Shown in pieces: positions 23,421 through 34,686 of a DNA stretch of 64,000 nt. Each line of letters opens with the position of its first letter. The first letter of the stretch is position 1. The notes under the pieces are model-generated. The model had not been told where the DNA came from. It did not search any database and saw only the letters and a list, made by a program, of their open reading frames with translations. The translations under genes and the position numbers were made by a program. This DNA comes from Papilionanthe hookeriana x Papilionanthe teres (taxonomy: Eukaryota > Streptophyta > Magnoliopsida > Asparagales > Orchidaceae). The stretch lies in contig CM040421.1 of assembly GCA_022702705.1 (NCBI GenBank), positions 310,001-374,000 of the forward strand, given 5' to 3'.

Positions 23421-24720
23421 TCTTTCTACTATATAAAATATATAACCTTTGGAATAAAAGAAAAATATTTAGGATTCTTTATAATTTTTTATTTTATAAA
23501 GTCTTTAGTAAATTATTAACCCAATTTCACTAACTAGGTTTAGTTTTAAGAATTTAAAGAATATTTAACTACCAAATCATAAGATTTCAAACTTTCCATC
23601 CATTTTGAAAATAATAGAAGTCTATTATATTAAGCTTTCATAGATTATTTACAAGAAAAAGATCTTCTTGAAAAATCTTTTCTAAATAAATATTTATGCA
23701 TAAAAATTAAGTAAAGTATGTAACTAGTTTTCTTCCTATAAGATAATTCAAGTGAAGCCAATTTTTTATTAGGCATTTTCTCAAGCTTCTCCTCTCTTCT
23801 CTTTTTTTTTTCTTTTCTTCTTCTTTTTATTTTTTTTTTATTTTTTTTATTTTTTTTGTTTTATATATAGAGGATTATTATATCTAGATAGTCTGTTAAT
23901 GGTTTTGAACTTTACTATCCTTAACTTATATTTTCAAAACTTATACATTTCCACTTAATTATTATAACATAAATAAGAATTCAAAAAGATTTCCAATCTT
24001 TTATTTTTCAAGTGATAATTTTTTATTACTTAATATTTCTAAAAATCTATTATTTCTAGCATGAATAGAAAAAATTCTTTATCTTATTTTTCTTTAAGTT
24101 AAATAATTCTATTCTGAAAATCAATCAAAGTTAGTAAAATTTTGGTTAAATTTTTCACTAAATTGTTTATAATTTCAAAAATAAAAGTGATCTCAAATAA
24201 ATTCTCCATTCCTTAAGTTATGTTAAAAAGTTTTTTTTATTTTTATGAAAATATTAGCTCTTTAAGGACAAATAAAATTTAATTTTGAATGGATTTTCCC
24301 TTCCCCCAAACTTAAGTTTTGGTATACTATGATAATTTGAAAGTATGAGAGAAATAAAATCATAAGAATTTTTAATAAGTATGTAAAAACAATCTTAAAA
24401 AAAATTAACTTATAGCATGCTTTTATGAATAATTGAGATAAAAATTAAGCATGTATAAAAAGTAAGCAGGCTAATTTTATGATGATACTAAATTTGAAAC
24501 AGAATTAAAACAGAGCAAAATTACTAATTACTAAACAATAGACTAAAACAACATATAAATTAATTCTAATTTCAATCTCAACACAATATACTAAGAATAT
24601 TTTAACAACAAAATCTTAACACTAATCGATCAACATACATCAAACACAAAACTAAACAAACAAAACAAACAAAACAAAGTAACAGAGTAGCTCAACATAA
24701 AGATCTATAACTACTAGTCA
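23421..24720 (-). other. 3' untranslated region of element C with a purine-rich tract
   Basis: No coding frame. It is AT-rich. 23781-23860 is almost pure pyrimidine on the plus strand, so A/G-rich in the element sense. Element D has a like tract at 48966-49048, and both follow an ATTAGGC.TTT...CAAGCTTCTCC segment. No other signal recognised. Confidence 0.6.
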
Positions 24721-24990
24721 CTAGTTGTAGCCTCATCATCATCATCATCATCACCAAAGGAAAATTCTACGTCCTTAGGATCAACAAATGGTGTAAATCT
24801 AGGAAAAGTAGGAAAACTAGGGAAATCTATGGTGAAAATCTAAAATAAATGGTTTAAAGTGTAGATCTGACCTTGAGACAAAGAAATCAAGTGGTTTCGC
24901 GCTCAAATCCTTGATGTTTTGACCTCAAAATGGATCTAGGGATGTATTTTCGCGAAAATGGGGAAGAAGATGAAGCTTAGGCATCAAAAA
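24721..24990 (-). pseudogene. Element C ORF-b remnant (C-terminal acidic tail)
   Basis: The minus strand ends in an open piece PFVDPKDVEFSFG followed by six Asp, Glu and ATTSD, then a stop. ORF-b of element D likewise ends in an Asp-rich tail (EQDDDDDEDD). The central PF20167-like domain is missing here, so only leader and tail remain. Function unknown. Confidence 0.5.
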
Positions 24991-25003
24991 TGGCTTTTGG
25001 GGG

Positions 25004-25074
25004 TTATTTAAGTAAACTCTCGGGTACAGGCCGAACTGGCGCTTAGGCGCCAAATTCTGGGGCCTAGACGCCAG
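25004..25074 (-). promoter_or_regulatory. Dyad pair and TATA-like box upstream of ORF-b, element C
   Basis: Dyads CTGGCGCTTAGGCGCCA (25036-25052) and CTGGGGCCTAGACGCCAG (25057-25074) are followed in the element sense by TTAAATAA (25004-25011). The arrangement repeats that of the LTR. Confidence 0.45.
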
Positions 25075-25470
25075 ACTCGCCTTTCACAAAAAATTATTTT
25101 TAAATTTAATTTTCCACCAAAATTCATAAATTCAACTTCCAATTACTAATATCATAGTAGGGTTTCAGTTCCTAACTTCCACAACATTTTTCAAAAATTT
25201 ATAAAAATTAAATATTAAATCCACCAATCAAACATAAGGTTTCAATCAAACTCACTAAATTCCATTTATAACCTTCAATATTGACTCAATACATTCCTGA
25301 TAAGTATTATATTTGATTCAAGTTCCTAATACACACTCAAACATAACAATTTCTAAGCAAAAACAACACACATTGAACATGAAAGCAAATACACAAACAA
25401 ACACAATCGATTCTCTAAATCGATACAACGACTCAACAAACCATAATAACTATCTCATTACCAGAATATT

Positions 25471-25818
25471 CTAATCTTCACAAGGGAAATTGTGTATTCC
25501 ACTTAGAAAGAACACTAACGCTCTCGGGAAATCCGTAGTCATCTTTTCGTCAATCCACTTGTTCTTCGCATACATTTCAACTTGAGCATCTTGATAAGCC
25601 GCAAAATGATCAAATTGAAGTTTCATTTGCCATTCTAGATGTTCAACTTGATGAAATATCTTATAAAGGCGATCTCCAATTTTTTTAAACTCCACTTCAA
25701 ACTTATCCAAATGACTAGAAATTTTCTCTAAACTTACAGCGATGAAACCATTGAAGTAGGGTTAAGGATCTTTTGAAACCTTGTCCCTAGCTTCTTCTCC
25801 ATGATTTCTTCCTTCCAT
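25471..25818 (-). pseudogene. Element C ORF-a: small coiled-coil protein
   Basis: ATG at 25818 (M-E-G-R-N-H-G-E-E-A-R-D), a stop near 25759, then NGFIAVSLEKISSHLDKF and an open part to 25471. Heptad-like spacing is seen in EVEFKKIGDRLYKIFHQVEHLEWQMKLQ (written in two parts: EVEFKKIGDRLYKIF, HQVEHLEWQMKLQ). It ends with KNKWIDEKMTTDFPRALVFF. The tail matches the ORF-a tails of D (KNKWLEEEDVRVF) and A (KKGWIEEDSTEEF). Unlike A, it has no PF20167-like core. Function unknown; a structural or binding partner of ORF-b is a guess. Confidence 0.5.
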
Positions 25819-25905
25819 TTCTTCAAAAATTTCTCAAATCTCTCAAGAATGAAGTGTTAGGGACGTAATTTTGATTGCTTGATGGTTAGGGAAGAAGATA
25901 GGTTG

Positions 25906-26066
25906 ATTTAAAGGTGAAAATCGTGTGAAAAACTGAAAATTTTTTATTTTTGCACGACCCAGTAACTGTGGCGCTTAGGCGCCGAATCTGGCACCTAGGC
26001 GTCGGACCTATTGATACATAGTTGATTATGGCGCTTAGGCGCCGAATTCTGGTGCCTAGGCACTGG
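25906..26066 (-). promoter_or_regulatory. Two dyad pairs and TATA-like box upstream of ORF-a, element C
   Basis: Four dyads at 25969-25984, 25988-26005, about 26028-26044 and 26049-26066 (for example GGCGCTTAGGCGCC), in two pairs. In the element sense they precede CCTTTAAATC (25906-25912), about 90 bases before the ORF-a ATG. Confidence 0.45.
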
Positions 26067-26387
26067 AACTATGTTCAACTCCGTTTCGCCTAATCGTCAA
26101 ATTTCAAAATTTTGTTCTCCAAGATAGGTAAATTATGCTGGTAAGAGTAATTTAGACTCAATAACTCTCATTGTAAACTATCATAACGAAGGTTAACTTG
26201 ATCTCCTTTTTACTCATATTCAGAATAGAGTGATCCTATTTTTAAATCTTACATACTTCAAAATAATTTTTAGCCTAAGTCATCAAAGACTTATAAGCAT
26301 CAAATTTTTCTAAAGTAATATAAAATTAATCAAGATCGAGGCATAACCTTACATCAAAACACAAAAACACTCAAAACACAAGATAAT

Positions 26388-26435
26388 TATGGGTTGCCTC
26401 CCAAAAAAAGGCTTGGTTTAACATCGTCAGCCCGA
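26388..26435 (-). ncRNA. Conserved post-integrase hairpin motif, element C
   Basis: The minus strand contains TTGGGAGGCAACCCATA (stem TGGG/CCCA), preceded by a GTCGGGCTGACGATGTTAAAC segment written here as GTCGGGCTGACGA plus TGTTAAAC. It starts about 13 bases after the integrase stop. The same motif occurs in A and D. Confidence 0.45.
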
Positions 26436-26448
26436 CTTAAGTAAATCT

Positions 26449-27830
26449 TTAATCAGGTTGACTCAATTCATAAGCCTCTTTATAAATCTTTTTAATATCT
26501 CCCAAATAAGGCTTCAATCTTACTCCATTTACTTTAAAAAATTTTCCTGTTTTGGGATCTTTAATATCCACAGCTCCATAATGGTATACTTTCTCAACTA
26601 AAGAGGGTCCAATCCATTTAGATCTTAATTTTCCAGGAAAAAGTCTTAAACGAGAATTAAACAGTAATACTTTTTGTCCAAGCTCAAAAATTTTTCCTGA
26701 AATTTTCTTATCATGCAACAACTTCATTTTCTCTTTATAAATTCTCGCATTTTCATATGATTTGTTTCTTATTTCTTCCATCTCATTTAGTTGCAATAAT
26801 CGTTTTGCTCCTGCTTTATTCAAATTAAAATTAAACTCCTTTATCGCCCAATAAGCTTTATGTTCAAGTTCTACAGGTAAGTGACAATGTTTACCATAAA
26901 TTAATCGGTAAGGTGACATTCTGATTGGTGTCTTATAAGTTGTTCTATAAGCCTATAATGCAGAATTAAGTCTATCAACCCAATTAGTTCTTTTAAGATT
27001 AACAATCTTTTCTAAAATTCTTTTAATTTCTCTATTTGATATTTCAGCCATTCCACTAGTTTGTGGGTGATAAGCAGTTGCAATTCTATGTTTGATTCCA
27101 AATTTTTGTAGTAATGATTGAATTCTTATATTCTGAAATGACTTCCACCATCAGTGATAATTACCTTAGGCATTCCAAATCTTGAAAATATCATTTTCTT
27201 TAAAAATTTAGAAACACTTTTGGAATCACAGTTTGGTAAAGCAACAACTTCAATCCACTTTGAAACATAATCAACTGCTAATAAAATAAAAATTTTTCCA
27301 GACAATGGAACAAATGGTCCCATAAAGTCTAAATCCCATATATCAAAAATTTCAACTTCCAATATATAGTTTAAAGGCATTTCATCTTTCCTAGATATAT
27401 TTCCCATCCTTTGACATCGATCACATGTTTTCACATATTGTCTCACATCTTTAAATAAGGTAGGCCAATAAAATCCAGAATTTAAAATTTTAAATGCAGT
27501 TTTATCTATGCCAAAGTGTCTTCCAAAATCAGAATCATGACATTTTTGAATAATAACAAATGTTTCCTCATAAGGTACACATCTTCGAATCACAGAATCT
27601 TTACCAATTTTAAATAAGTGAGGTTCTTCCCAAATATAAGGTTTAGCATCATATTTAAATTTCTTAATAAATTTTTTATCCATGTCATAAGGCAAAATAT
27701 TGCTAACTAAATAATTAACAATATCAGCATACCAAGGTGTTTTGGACCTTTGAATAACATATAAAGATTCATCAGGGAATTTCTCATTTATATTTTCTTC
27801 TGAAATAATATCATTTTTAATTCTAGACAA
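26449..27830 (-). pseudogene. Element C integrase
   Basis: An open frame from 27830 to 27126 gives the zinc-binding part (ESLYVIQ..., KCHDSDFGRHFGIDKTAF, YVKTCDRCQRMGNISRKDE), the core (FDIWDLDFMGPFVPL, first Asp; VDYVSKWIEVVALP; KVIITDGGSHF, second Asp). A deletion near 27130 shifts the frame. Next come ATAYHPQTSGMAEISNREI with the Glu, a stop at the ORF join, and 26919-26449 with YRLIYGKHCHLPVELEHKAY and a C-terminal beta-rich part (KVLLFNSRLRLFPGKLRSKW, GAVDIKDPKTGKFFKV). It ends SQPD. Catalytic D-D-E all visible; broken by one frameshift and one stop. Confidence 0.85.
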
Positions 27831-28435
27831 ATGATCAGCAATTTGGTTTTCAGTTCCTTTTCTATCTACTATTTGAAAATCAAATTATTTTAGAAGTAAA
27901 ACCCATCTTATAAGTCTAGAGTTTAGAATCCTTCTTAGATAATAGATATTTAATAGCAGAATGATCAGTACGAACTATGCATTTAGTACCAAGAAGATAA
28001 GGTCTAAATTTATAAAGGCATATATTATAGCTAGAAGCTCTTTCTCAGTGGTAGTGTAATTTCTTTGTGTTTCAGTGAGAGTTTTATTAGCATATTATAC
28101 AACTTTGAAAACTTTCTCATATTTTTGTCCTAATACAGCTCCAATTGCAAAATCACTTGCATCACACATTAATTCAAAAGATTTATTCCGATCGAGTGCA
28201 ACAATGATAGAGTGCGATTATTAATTTTTCTTTTAGAATATTAAAAGAATTAATACATTCTTTATTAAATTCAAATTTTGCATTCTTTTCTAACAAATGA
28301 CAAAGAGGTTTAGCAATTTTAGAAAAATCCTTTATGTATCTTCTATAAAATCCAGCATGACCTAGAAAACTTCTCACATCAATAACGAGTAGTAGGTGGT
28401 TGCAATTCAACGAATAATTTTAACTTTTGCTTGAT
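27831..28435 (-). pseudogene. Element C RNase H
   Basis: Pieces in different frames: FLGHAGFYRRYIKDFSKIAK (RT connection) and KPLCHLLEKNAKFEF near 28380-28260; then LMCDASDFAIGAVLGQK-like sequence near 28170-28130; and HSAIKYLLSKK-like and LIRWVLLLK-like sequence near 27970-27890. Several stops and frameshifts. Same order as in elements A and D. Confidence 0.65.
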
Positions 28436-29757
28436 CTACTCCATCCCTTTTTGTGATACTTTGTGACCAAGTACAATGCCTTCTGTGACCATGAATTGAC
28501 ATTTTTCCCAGTTAAGAACTAAATTTGTTTCTTCACATTTTTTCAAAACTTTGGCTATGTTTTCCAAACAAGATTCAAAAGAAATTCCAAAGACTGAAAA
28601 ATCATCCATGAATATTTCAATTCCTTTGTCAATCAAATCACAAAATATTGACATCATACATTTTTGAAAAGTTGCAGGTGCATTACATAAACCAAAAGGC
28701 ATTTTTCTAAAAGCATGTGTTCCATAAGGACTTGTAAATGTTGTCTTTTCTTGGTCCTCGGGAGCGATAAGTAATTGATGATAACCGAATATCCATCCGG
28801 AAAACGAAATATGAGTGTCCGAACTAATTTATCGAGCATTTGATCCAAGAAAGATAAAGGAAAATGATCCTTTCTAGTGTCTTTATTTAATTTCCTATTG
28901 TCAATACAAATTCGCCATCCAGTAACTTGTCTTGTAGGAATAAGTTCATTTTTATCATTAACAATGACAGTTACACCTCCTTTCTTCGGAACACAATGAA
29001 TAGGACTTACCCATTAACTATCCGAAATAGGATAAATAATACCAGCATCCAACCATTTAATAATTTCTTTTTTAACAACCTCTTTCATGATAGGATTTAA
29101 TCTTCTTTGTGATTCTATAGTAGGTTTAAAATTTTCTTCCATTAAGATTCTATGCATGCAAATGGAAGGGCATATTCCTCTTATATCAGTAATAGTCCAA
29201 CCAAAAGCTTTCTTATAATTCTTTAACATACCTAGTAGTTTTTCTTCTTGATCTTTACTCAGTTCAGAAGAAATAATAACAGGTAAAGTTAACGAATTTC
29301 CAAGAAACGCATATTTTAAATGGGAAGGTAACATTTTTAATTCCAGTTCAGGGGCTTTTTTAATTGAGGGTAAAAGTATATCATTTTGAGTTATGTCTAA
29401 AGTTTCCCAATTATCTTTAATAAAATGAGTCTCTTCTTGTTCTACTACTTCATCTTTATCAGTTAAAAATTCAAATTTTTCTTCAGAAATGACTTTACAT
29501 TTTTCTTGATAATGTTTTTTAATTAAATAATAAATTATATCCATTCGATAACATTTCTCTTTATCAGGGTACTTCATTGATTTAAGAACATTGAATTTAA
29601 TTTCTTGATCATTAACTCTCATGGTTAGTTCTCCTTTTTGCACATCAATCATAGCTTGTCCGGTAGCTAGAAAAGGTCTCCCTAAAATAATAGGTATCTC
29701 TTTATCTTCTTCCAAATCAAGTACTATGAAATCTACAGGGAAGATAAATTTATCCAC
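28436..29757 (-). pseudogene. Element C protease end, linker and reverse transcriptase
   Basis: From 29757 an open 247-residue frame holds the end of protease (DFIVLDLEEDKEIPIILGRP, MIDVQKGELTMRVNDQE) and the RT start (PSICMHRILMEENFKP, RRLNPIMKEVVKKEIIKWLD, AGIIYPISDS). After a stop at 29014 come VSPIHCVPKKGGVTV and GWRICI. Frameshifts near 28700-28800 break the middle. Then MPFGLCNAPATFQKCMMSIF, and IEIFMDDFSVFG with the catalytic Asp pair (28587-28612), then LVLNWEKCQFMV. Typical Athila-lineage RT; inactive. Confidence 0.82.
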
Positions 29758-30552
29758 TTTGACAAGGACATCCTCTATAACTCCTTTAGGATAAGTGATA
29801 GACCTATCAGCCTAGTCGAAGGGTTACAGGTGGTGGGAGTAATATCTCCTAAATCCAATCTTTGAAAGATAGAAAATGGCATGAGATTAATACTTGCTCC
29901 TAAATCACATAAAGCTTCTCCACAAAATTTTTCTCCGATAGCACGAGGTATAGTGAAACTTCCAGGATCCTTAAGCTTTTCGAGTAATTTCTTTTGAATT
30001 ATTGCATCGCATTCTTCACTTAATGCAACAGTTTCAAAAGCTTCAAATTTTCATTTTTTGCTTAAAATATCCTTCATAAATTTTGCGTAAGTTGGCATTT
30101 GTTCTAAAGCTTCAGCAAAAGGTATGTTAATAGAAAGTTTCTTAAAAATTTCAAAGAACTTAGAAAATTGATGATCTAATTTCTGTTGTTAAAGTCTTTG
30201 AGGAAAAGGTGGTGATGGTTTTTCAACTTCCACATTAACAGGTATAACAATCTGATCTTGACTAGGAGAGAGAGTTTTTTTAGGTTTTTCAATCTCTTCA
30301 ACCTCAATCTCTTTTTCAATTTCATTCTGCATTCTTTCTTTTAATTCCTTTCCACTTTTAAGTTGCACAACTTTAGCTTGTTCATGTTCTTTTCCAGTTT
30401 CCTTGGGATTAATTTCAATATTACTAGGAAGTGTTCCTACGAGTGTCGTTATTAATTAAAGTAGTAATTTGCCCCCATTTGATTTTCAATATTACGAATA
30501 GCGAGTATTTTGATTTTGTAATTGATTATTCATTTGCATAATTAATTCTTCT
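29758..30552 (-). pseudogene. Element C Gag C-terminus and protease start
   Basis: Fragments include a Lys/Glu-rich linker (QLKSGKELKERMQNEI), the P-rich KPSPPFPQRL, then MPTYAKFMKDIL, ALSEECDAIIQKKL, DPGSFTIP and CDLGASINLMPFSIFQRL (29893-29907 codes DLGAS). DLGASINLMP is the usual Athila protease active-site motif. It is interrupted by stops and frameshifts. Confidence 0.72.
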
Positions 30553-31691
30553 ATTAATAACTTTTTCTGTGATTATTAAATCCGGGAGGTTTATAATTTG
30601 AATTAACTTGATTATTCCAATTTCCGAGTGGGATGAGATTGATTATTACCCCATTGTTGTTGTGAATTATTCCGATTAAAATTAGGATGATTTTTCCACC
30701 AGGATTATAATAATTTGAATAAGGATTATTTTTATTTGTAATAGCTTGTAAAGTTTCAATAGTTTGAGAATCTTCAATATTAGCAGAGTTATTATGCGAA
30801 ATATTAATTGCAAAATTATCTAATTTCTTAGACATTTTCGCAACTTGTGAAGCTAAGATAGAAAGGCTTCATTATCATGAATACTTTCCATCTTTTTAAG
30901 ATTAATCCTTTCGGAAGGCCATTGAAAATTGTTATTAGCCATTTCTTCAATTAAAGTGTAAGCTTCTTCAAATGATTTAGACATTAAAGAACCTCCAGCA
31001 GCAGCATCAATAATAGATTTTAAAGATCCAATTAATCCATTATAAAATGTTTGAATAATCAACCAATCAGGTAAAGCCTGATGAGGACATTTTCTTAATA
31101 GTTCTTTTAATCTTTCCCAAGTTTCATAAATTGTCTCCCCATCAAATTGACTAAACGAAGTAATATCATTTCTTAATTTAGCAGTTTTAAAAGGAGGAAA
31201 TATTTAGCAAGGAATTTTTGTGTCATTTCAGCCCATATTTTAATAGAACCAGTCGCTAATGAGTTTAACCACATCTTTGCTTTATCTCTTAAAGAAAAAG
31301 GAAAGAGTCTAAGTCTAAGAGCATCATCAGAAACACTGTTATATTTAAAGGTAACACAAAGTTCTAAAAAACTAACAAGATGTAAATTTAGATCCTCATT
31401 TGGTGATCCACCAAATTGATTGTTTTGCACCATTTGAATAATAGACGGTTTAAGTTCAAAAGAATTAGCATCTACAGTAGGTATTTGAATAATACTATGA
31501 AGTTTATCAACTGTAGGGTTAGCATAATCCCTTAATGGTTTATAAACATTTTGATCATTAAGTTCAATTGGATTTTGTAAAGTAGTCATTTCTTGAAATT
31601 TTTGAATTTGTTTCCCCTTTTTAATTTTTCTAATTATACTTTCAAATTCAGAATCTAAAAGTATTAATCCTTCAGAACCAAATCTTTGCAT
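30553..31691 (-). pseudogene. Element C gag
   Basis: ATG at 31691 (M-Q-R-F-G-S-E-G) is chosen as the first after the primer site. The 172-residue frame has YANPTVDKLHSIIQIP, NNQFGGSPNEDLNLHLVSFL and DDALRLRLFPFSLRDKAKMW, the core typical of plant Gag (retrotrans_gag). Frameshifts follow near 31190 and 30840. WLIIQTFYNGLIGSLKSIID, FEEAYTLIEEMANNNFQWPS and an Asn-rich part (PYSNYYNPG, NWNNQVNSNYKPPGF) come next. No clear CCHC zinc knuckle. Gag forms the particle. Confidence 0.8.
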
Positions 31692-31788
31692 AAAACAAGG
31701 AATAAAATATATATCTTTTTTTTATAATAATTTATTTATTTTTTTATTATTTTTTTTATAAAAAATTTATACTATTCTATTTTTTTCT

Positions 31789-31806
31789 TCCCCAGCAACG
31801 GCGCTA
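31789..31806 (-). other. Primer binding site of element C (tRNA-Asp type)
   Basis: The minus strand reads TAGCGCCGTTGCTGGGGA seven bases after the 5' LTR. It differs at two places from the complement of a plant tRNA-Asp 3' end (TGGCGCCGTTGCCGGGGA). Confidence 0.75.
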
Positions 31807-31813
31807 AAAACTT

Positions 31814-33370
31814 TGACCCGACCGTAAATAACGCAGTAATATTCGCTTCCAAAAGATAGCCTAAAACTTGACCCAATTTATAAATAGCGGTTAGTGTATA
31901 AATTAATATGATGTAAATTTAGAAAATATTTTTACACACTTGGGGTACTACGCAAGTATACGTATCGTTTCAAGTAATATAGCGCTTTGAAACAAAGACC
32001 CCAGTATCGATCCCACATGGAAGAATTATAGTGATAAATTTTCTAAATAAAAAAAATATATTTTTATCTTTTAATTTAATTATAAATTACTATTAATTTA
32101 CTATATGCAAATAAAGAAAACAATAATAAGAAAATGATTTATGAAAACTATATAAAATAAACAACTTTCTTTCCTTCAATTAATCTAAGATTTTTAAGAT
32201 AATATAATATTCGTTGGAGAATTTGATTTATGGTATTGTGCCAAATAGAAGCATTCATATTCTTTACCCTTTGATCCAGGTGCAAAGAACATTGGTTAAT
32301 TTACGAACGAGTCGGATGTATTGTTAGTAGAATGGGTTAATCTAGGCTCACACTTCTAGATGTCCAAGGGTGGCTATGTTCGACCCTACTAGTGACCCTT
32401 TCCTAATCTATAAATCAAATTATAAGAATTTAGTCTATCACTCTAAAAACTTATCAATTTTACGCCCTTTAAATCTTATCTTCCTATTTATTTGCACTTC
32501 ACCTTGAATAGCCCGCACATGGCCTTCGACTACCCAAGGATTCATGTGACATTTACAAGTTAAGAGTTCTTTTCCTTCAAGGTCTCAAAATTCTTCAACA
32601 GGTTTTATTAATTTAAATGGCCAATTTAAAAAGTAAAGTAAGTTCAGGTATTAATGTCATCACAATGTTTTGAAAATATTTTGAATTTCAATTCTCCATC
32701 GAATTTTTATATTATCTTACCTATCTCTTCATAATTGAAGGAAGAAAGTAAACTAACTACTCAGAACACATTGAAAATAAACGAGAAAACATGATAAATA
32801 AACTTTGAATCAAATATAAAAATACTTATCTCAAATATTTCTTCTACAGATCTTCTGATTCCTACTGACTCCACATTGTAATGAACTCCAGATGCAACAA
32901 CTTGAAAATAAACTTACTAAACTAAACAAAAGTGGCCTTAAATTTCTCTCTCTATTTCTCTCTCTAAGGATGAGAGATCCTAAAGTGGATAGGAGAAAGG
33001 GTTACAATGGGAGGGGCACATTTTCTGAAGAAATGGACCCCTATTTATAGGCTTCAAGGGTTGCCTTGAGGCACCTCTTCAAAACATGTCCACATGTCCA
33101 ATAACCGCTCACTCTGTCAAAATAACTGATCAAACGTTGTCAAAAACTTGACAGTTTTTGTATTGAGTCTGGCGCTTAGGCGCCAGCTTCTGGCTTTTTA
33201 TACTTTTTGTATTTTGCTCCATTTTTGCTCCTTTTGCTCCTTTTTCCTTTTTAAACCTTTTTACATCACCTACATCCAAAAACACAAAAAAATACTTTTC
33301 ATTAAAGCATAATATCCTTAGAAATTAATAAGAATTAAGACATAAAGAAATAGGTATTTTTTATAGATCA
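31814..33370 (-). repeat. 5' LTR of element C (1557 bp)
   Basis: Matches the LTR at 21797-23381. TATA box at 33042-33049, one dyad at 33169-33185. It directly abuts the GAGGG duplication. Confidence 0.92.
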
Positions 33371-33375
33371 GAGGG
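33371..33375. repeat. Right target-site duplication of element C (GAGGG)
   Basis: Exact copy of 21792-21796. It resumes the AlkB-like reading frame (GAG GGC GAT TGC) on the right side. Confidence 0.92.
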
Positions 33376-33883
33376 CGATTGCATACCGCCACACATAGAA
33401 CATCACGACTTCATCAGACCCTTCTGCACAGTGTCTTTTGTCAACCAGTGTAACATCATGTTTGGATTTGACCTCCGGATAGCATGCCCCGGAGAATTCC
33501 GAGGGCCGGTGGAGATACCACTACCGATAGGTTCCGTCTTGGTGTTAAAGGGGAATGGAGCGGACATAGCAAAACATTGCATTCCAGGAGTGCCTGTTGA
33601 GCGGATCTCCGTCACTTTCAGAAAGATGGATGACAGAAAAATGCCTTTCCACTTTCAGCCAGATCTACAGTTAGAGAGTCTTCGACTCTACGTAGCCGCG
33701 AGCTACATGGGAGATAGCACACCTCCAATGCACATCCGAACGACATTTCCTTCCAAGGATGGCTTGGAAGGTGATGTTATTGTCCATGTATCTCACTATT
33801 CAGACATGGATTTCAACAGACACTTTTGGAAGAAACTTGCAAGAATCTTACACAATCCGTTTGGATTTATGTGGATTGTATGA
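33376..33883 (+). pseudogene. Element B 3' ORF, second half: ALKBH9/10-like oxygenase C-terminal part
   Basis: Open frame from the element C junction to the TGA at 33883. It holds CIPPHIEHHDFIRPFCTVSF, NIMFGFDLRIACPGEF, PIPLPIGSVLVL-like sequence (VEIPLPIGSVLVLKGNGAD), AKHCIPGVP and RISVTFRKMDD. This is the order of plant ALKBH9/10 oxygenases: the first iron-binding His at 33392-33394, the second His at 33575-33577, and RxxxxxR (RISVTFR), which holds 2-oxoglutarate. The second iron ligand, Asp in the family (HxD), is Glu here (33398-33400). About 70 further residues after the domain are not recognised. This half has no stop; the whole gene is split by element C. Confidence 0.82.
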
Positions 33884-34686
33884 GATGCTGAATTTTCAAG
33901 GAAAATATTATCATGTTTTGGATCAAGCTATATGATGTATTTTCAACAAATTGGAATGGAAACGACCATGTTGTATTTTGCCTTCACCTCTTTTATGCAA
34001 ATTGACTAGGAAACGTCATTAAGTTAAATGAACTTCGAACAAAGAACGAAAAGAAAATAAAATGAATAAAGAACTCTTTTTAAGAATCTGAATGTCAAAA
34101 CAAACTCCAAATTAACATGAACTCTAAATAAACAAAAATGAAATTGAATCACTAAACAAACGAAATGAATCTAAATCTCAAATTGAATTCCGATCCGAAT
34201 CTGTCAATTTGAATCTTTCGACTGAAATCCATTTGAAGCTCCTTTGGAACCTCTTTTGAGTTGATTCCTCCCCGCAGAAGACTTCAACTTCAGTTTCAAA
34301 CTTCGAAACTCTGAATCTGAGATTCCCAGCCTCAGACAGTTTTCAAATCTCTTCGGATTCTCCGCGATCTCTTCCCTCTTTGAGAAGGTCGACTGAGTCT
34401 ACTGACACAGAACCACAAAATTTTTCGATTTGGTTCTGATGGCATGGATTCATATCCTTCGCCAAACAATCAAAATTTGATCAACTCTCTGGGGATGTGA
34501 AACACTTTCATGTCTCATTCCAATCTTCCACTAAACTAAAATTTCCACAGAATCTTCAAAACTAAATCAAAAAACAAACTTCTGGGATTGGTACCTAACT
34601 TCCAATTCCCATCCTTCTGAGGCTGGTACCAAACTTCCAGTCCTCATTTTGAGATCGACACTTAAATTTTGATTCTCCTAAATGAA
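33884..34686 (+). other. Untranslated region after the AlkB-like ORF, element B
   Basis: No coding frame. First part AT-rich with A-rich runs; second part mixed with CTTCGGATTCTC-like segments. From about 34580 a degenerate repeat of roughly 45 bases (GGTACCTAACTTCCAATTC and variants) begins, with further copies at 35199-35365. Confidence 0.5.

Larger units (their letters stand above)
21797..33370 (-). mobile_element. Element C: full-length Athila-like retrotransposon inside element B
   Basis: The youngest insertion by position. LTRs at 33370-31814 (5') and 23381-21797 (3') begin TGATCTAT and end GGGTCA on the minus strand. Exact copies of GAGGG flank it at 21792-21796 and 33371-33375. Between the LTRs are a tRNA-Asp-type primer site, gag, protease, RT, RNase H, integrase, ORF-a, a remnant of ORF-b, a hairpin and a PPT. 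Over about 230 aligned bases at one end the LTRs agree at roughly 95 percent by eye. Genes are frameshifted, so it is not autonomous. Confidence 0.92.

Noticed and set aside
24735..24765. (CAT)n run as plain microsatellite
   Set aside because: It codes an Asp-rich protein tail in element sense, matched by the Asp-rich end of ORF-b in D.
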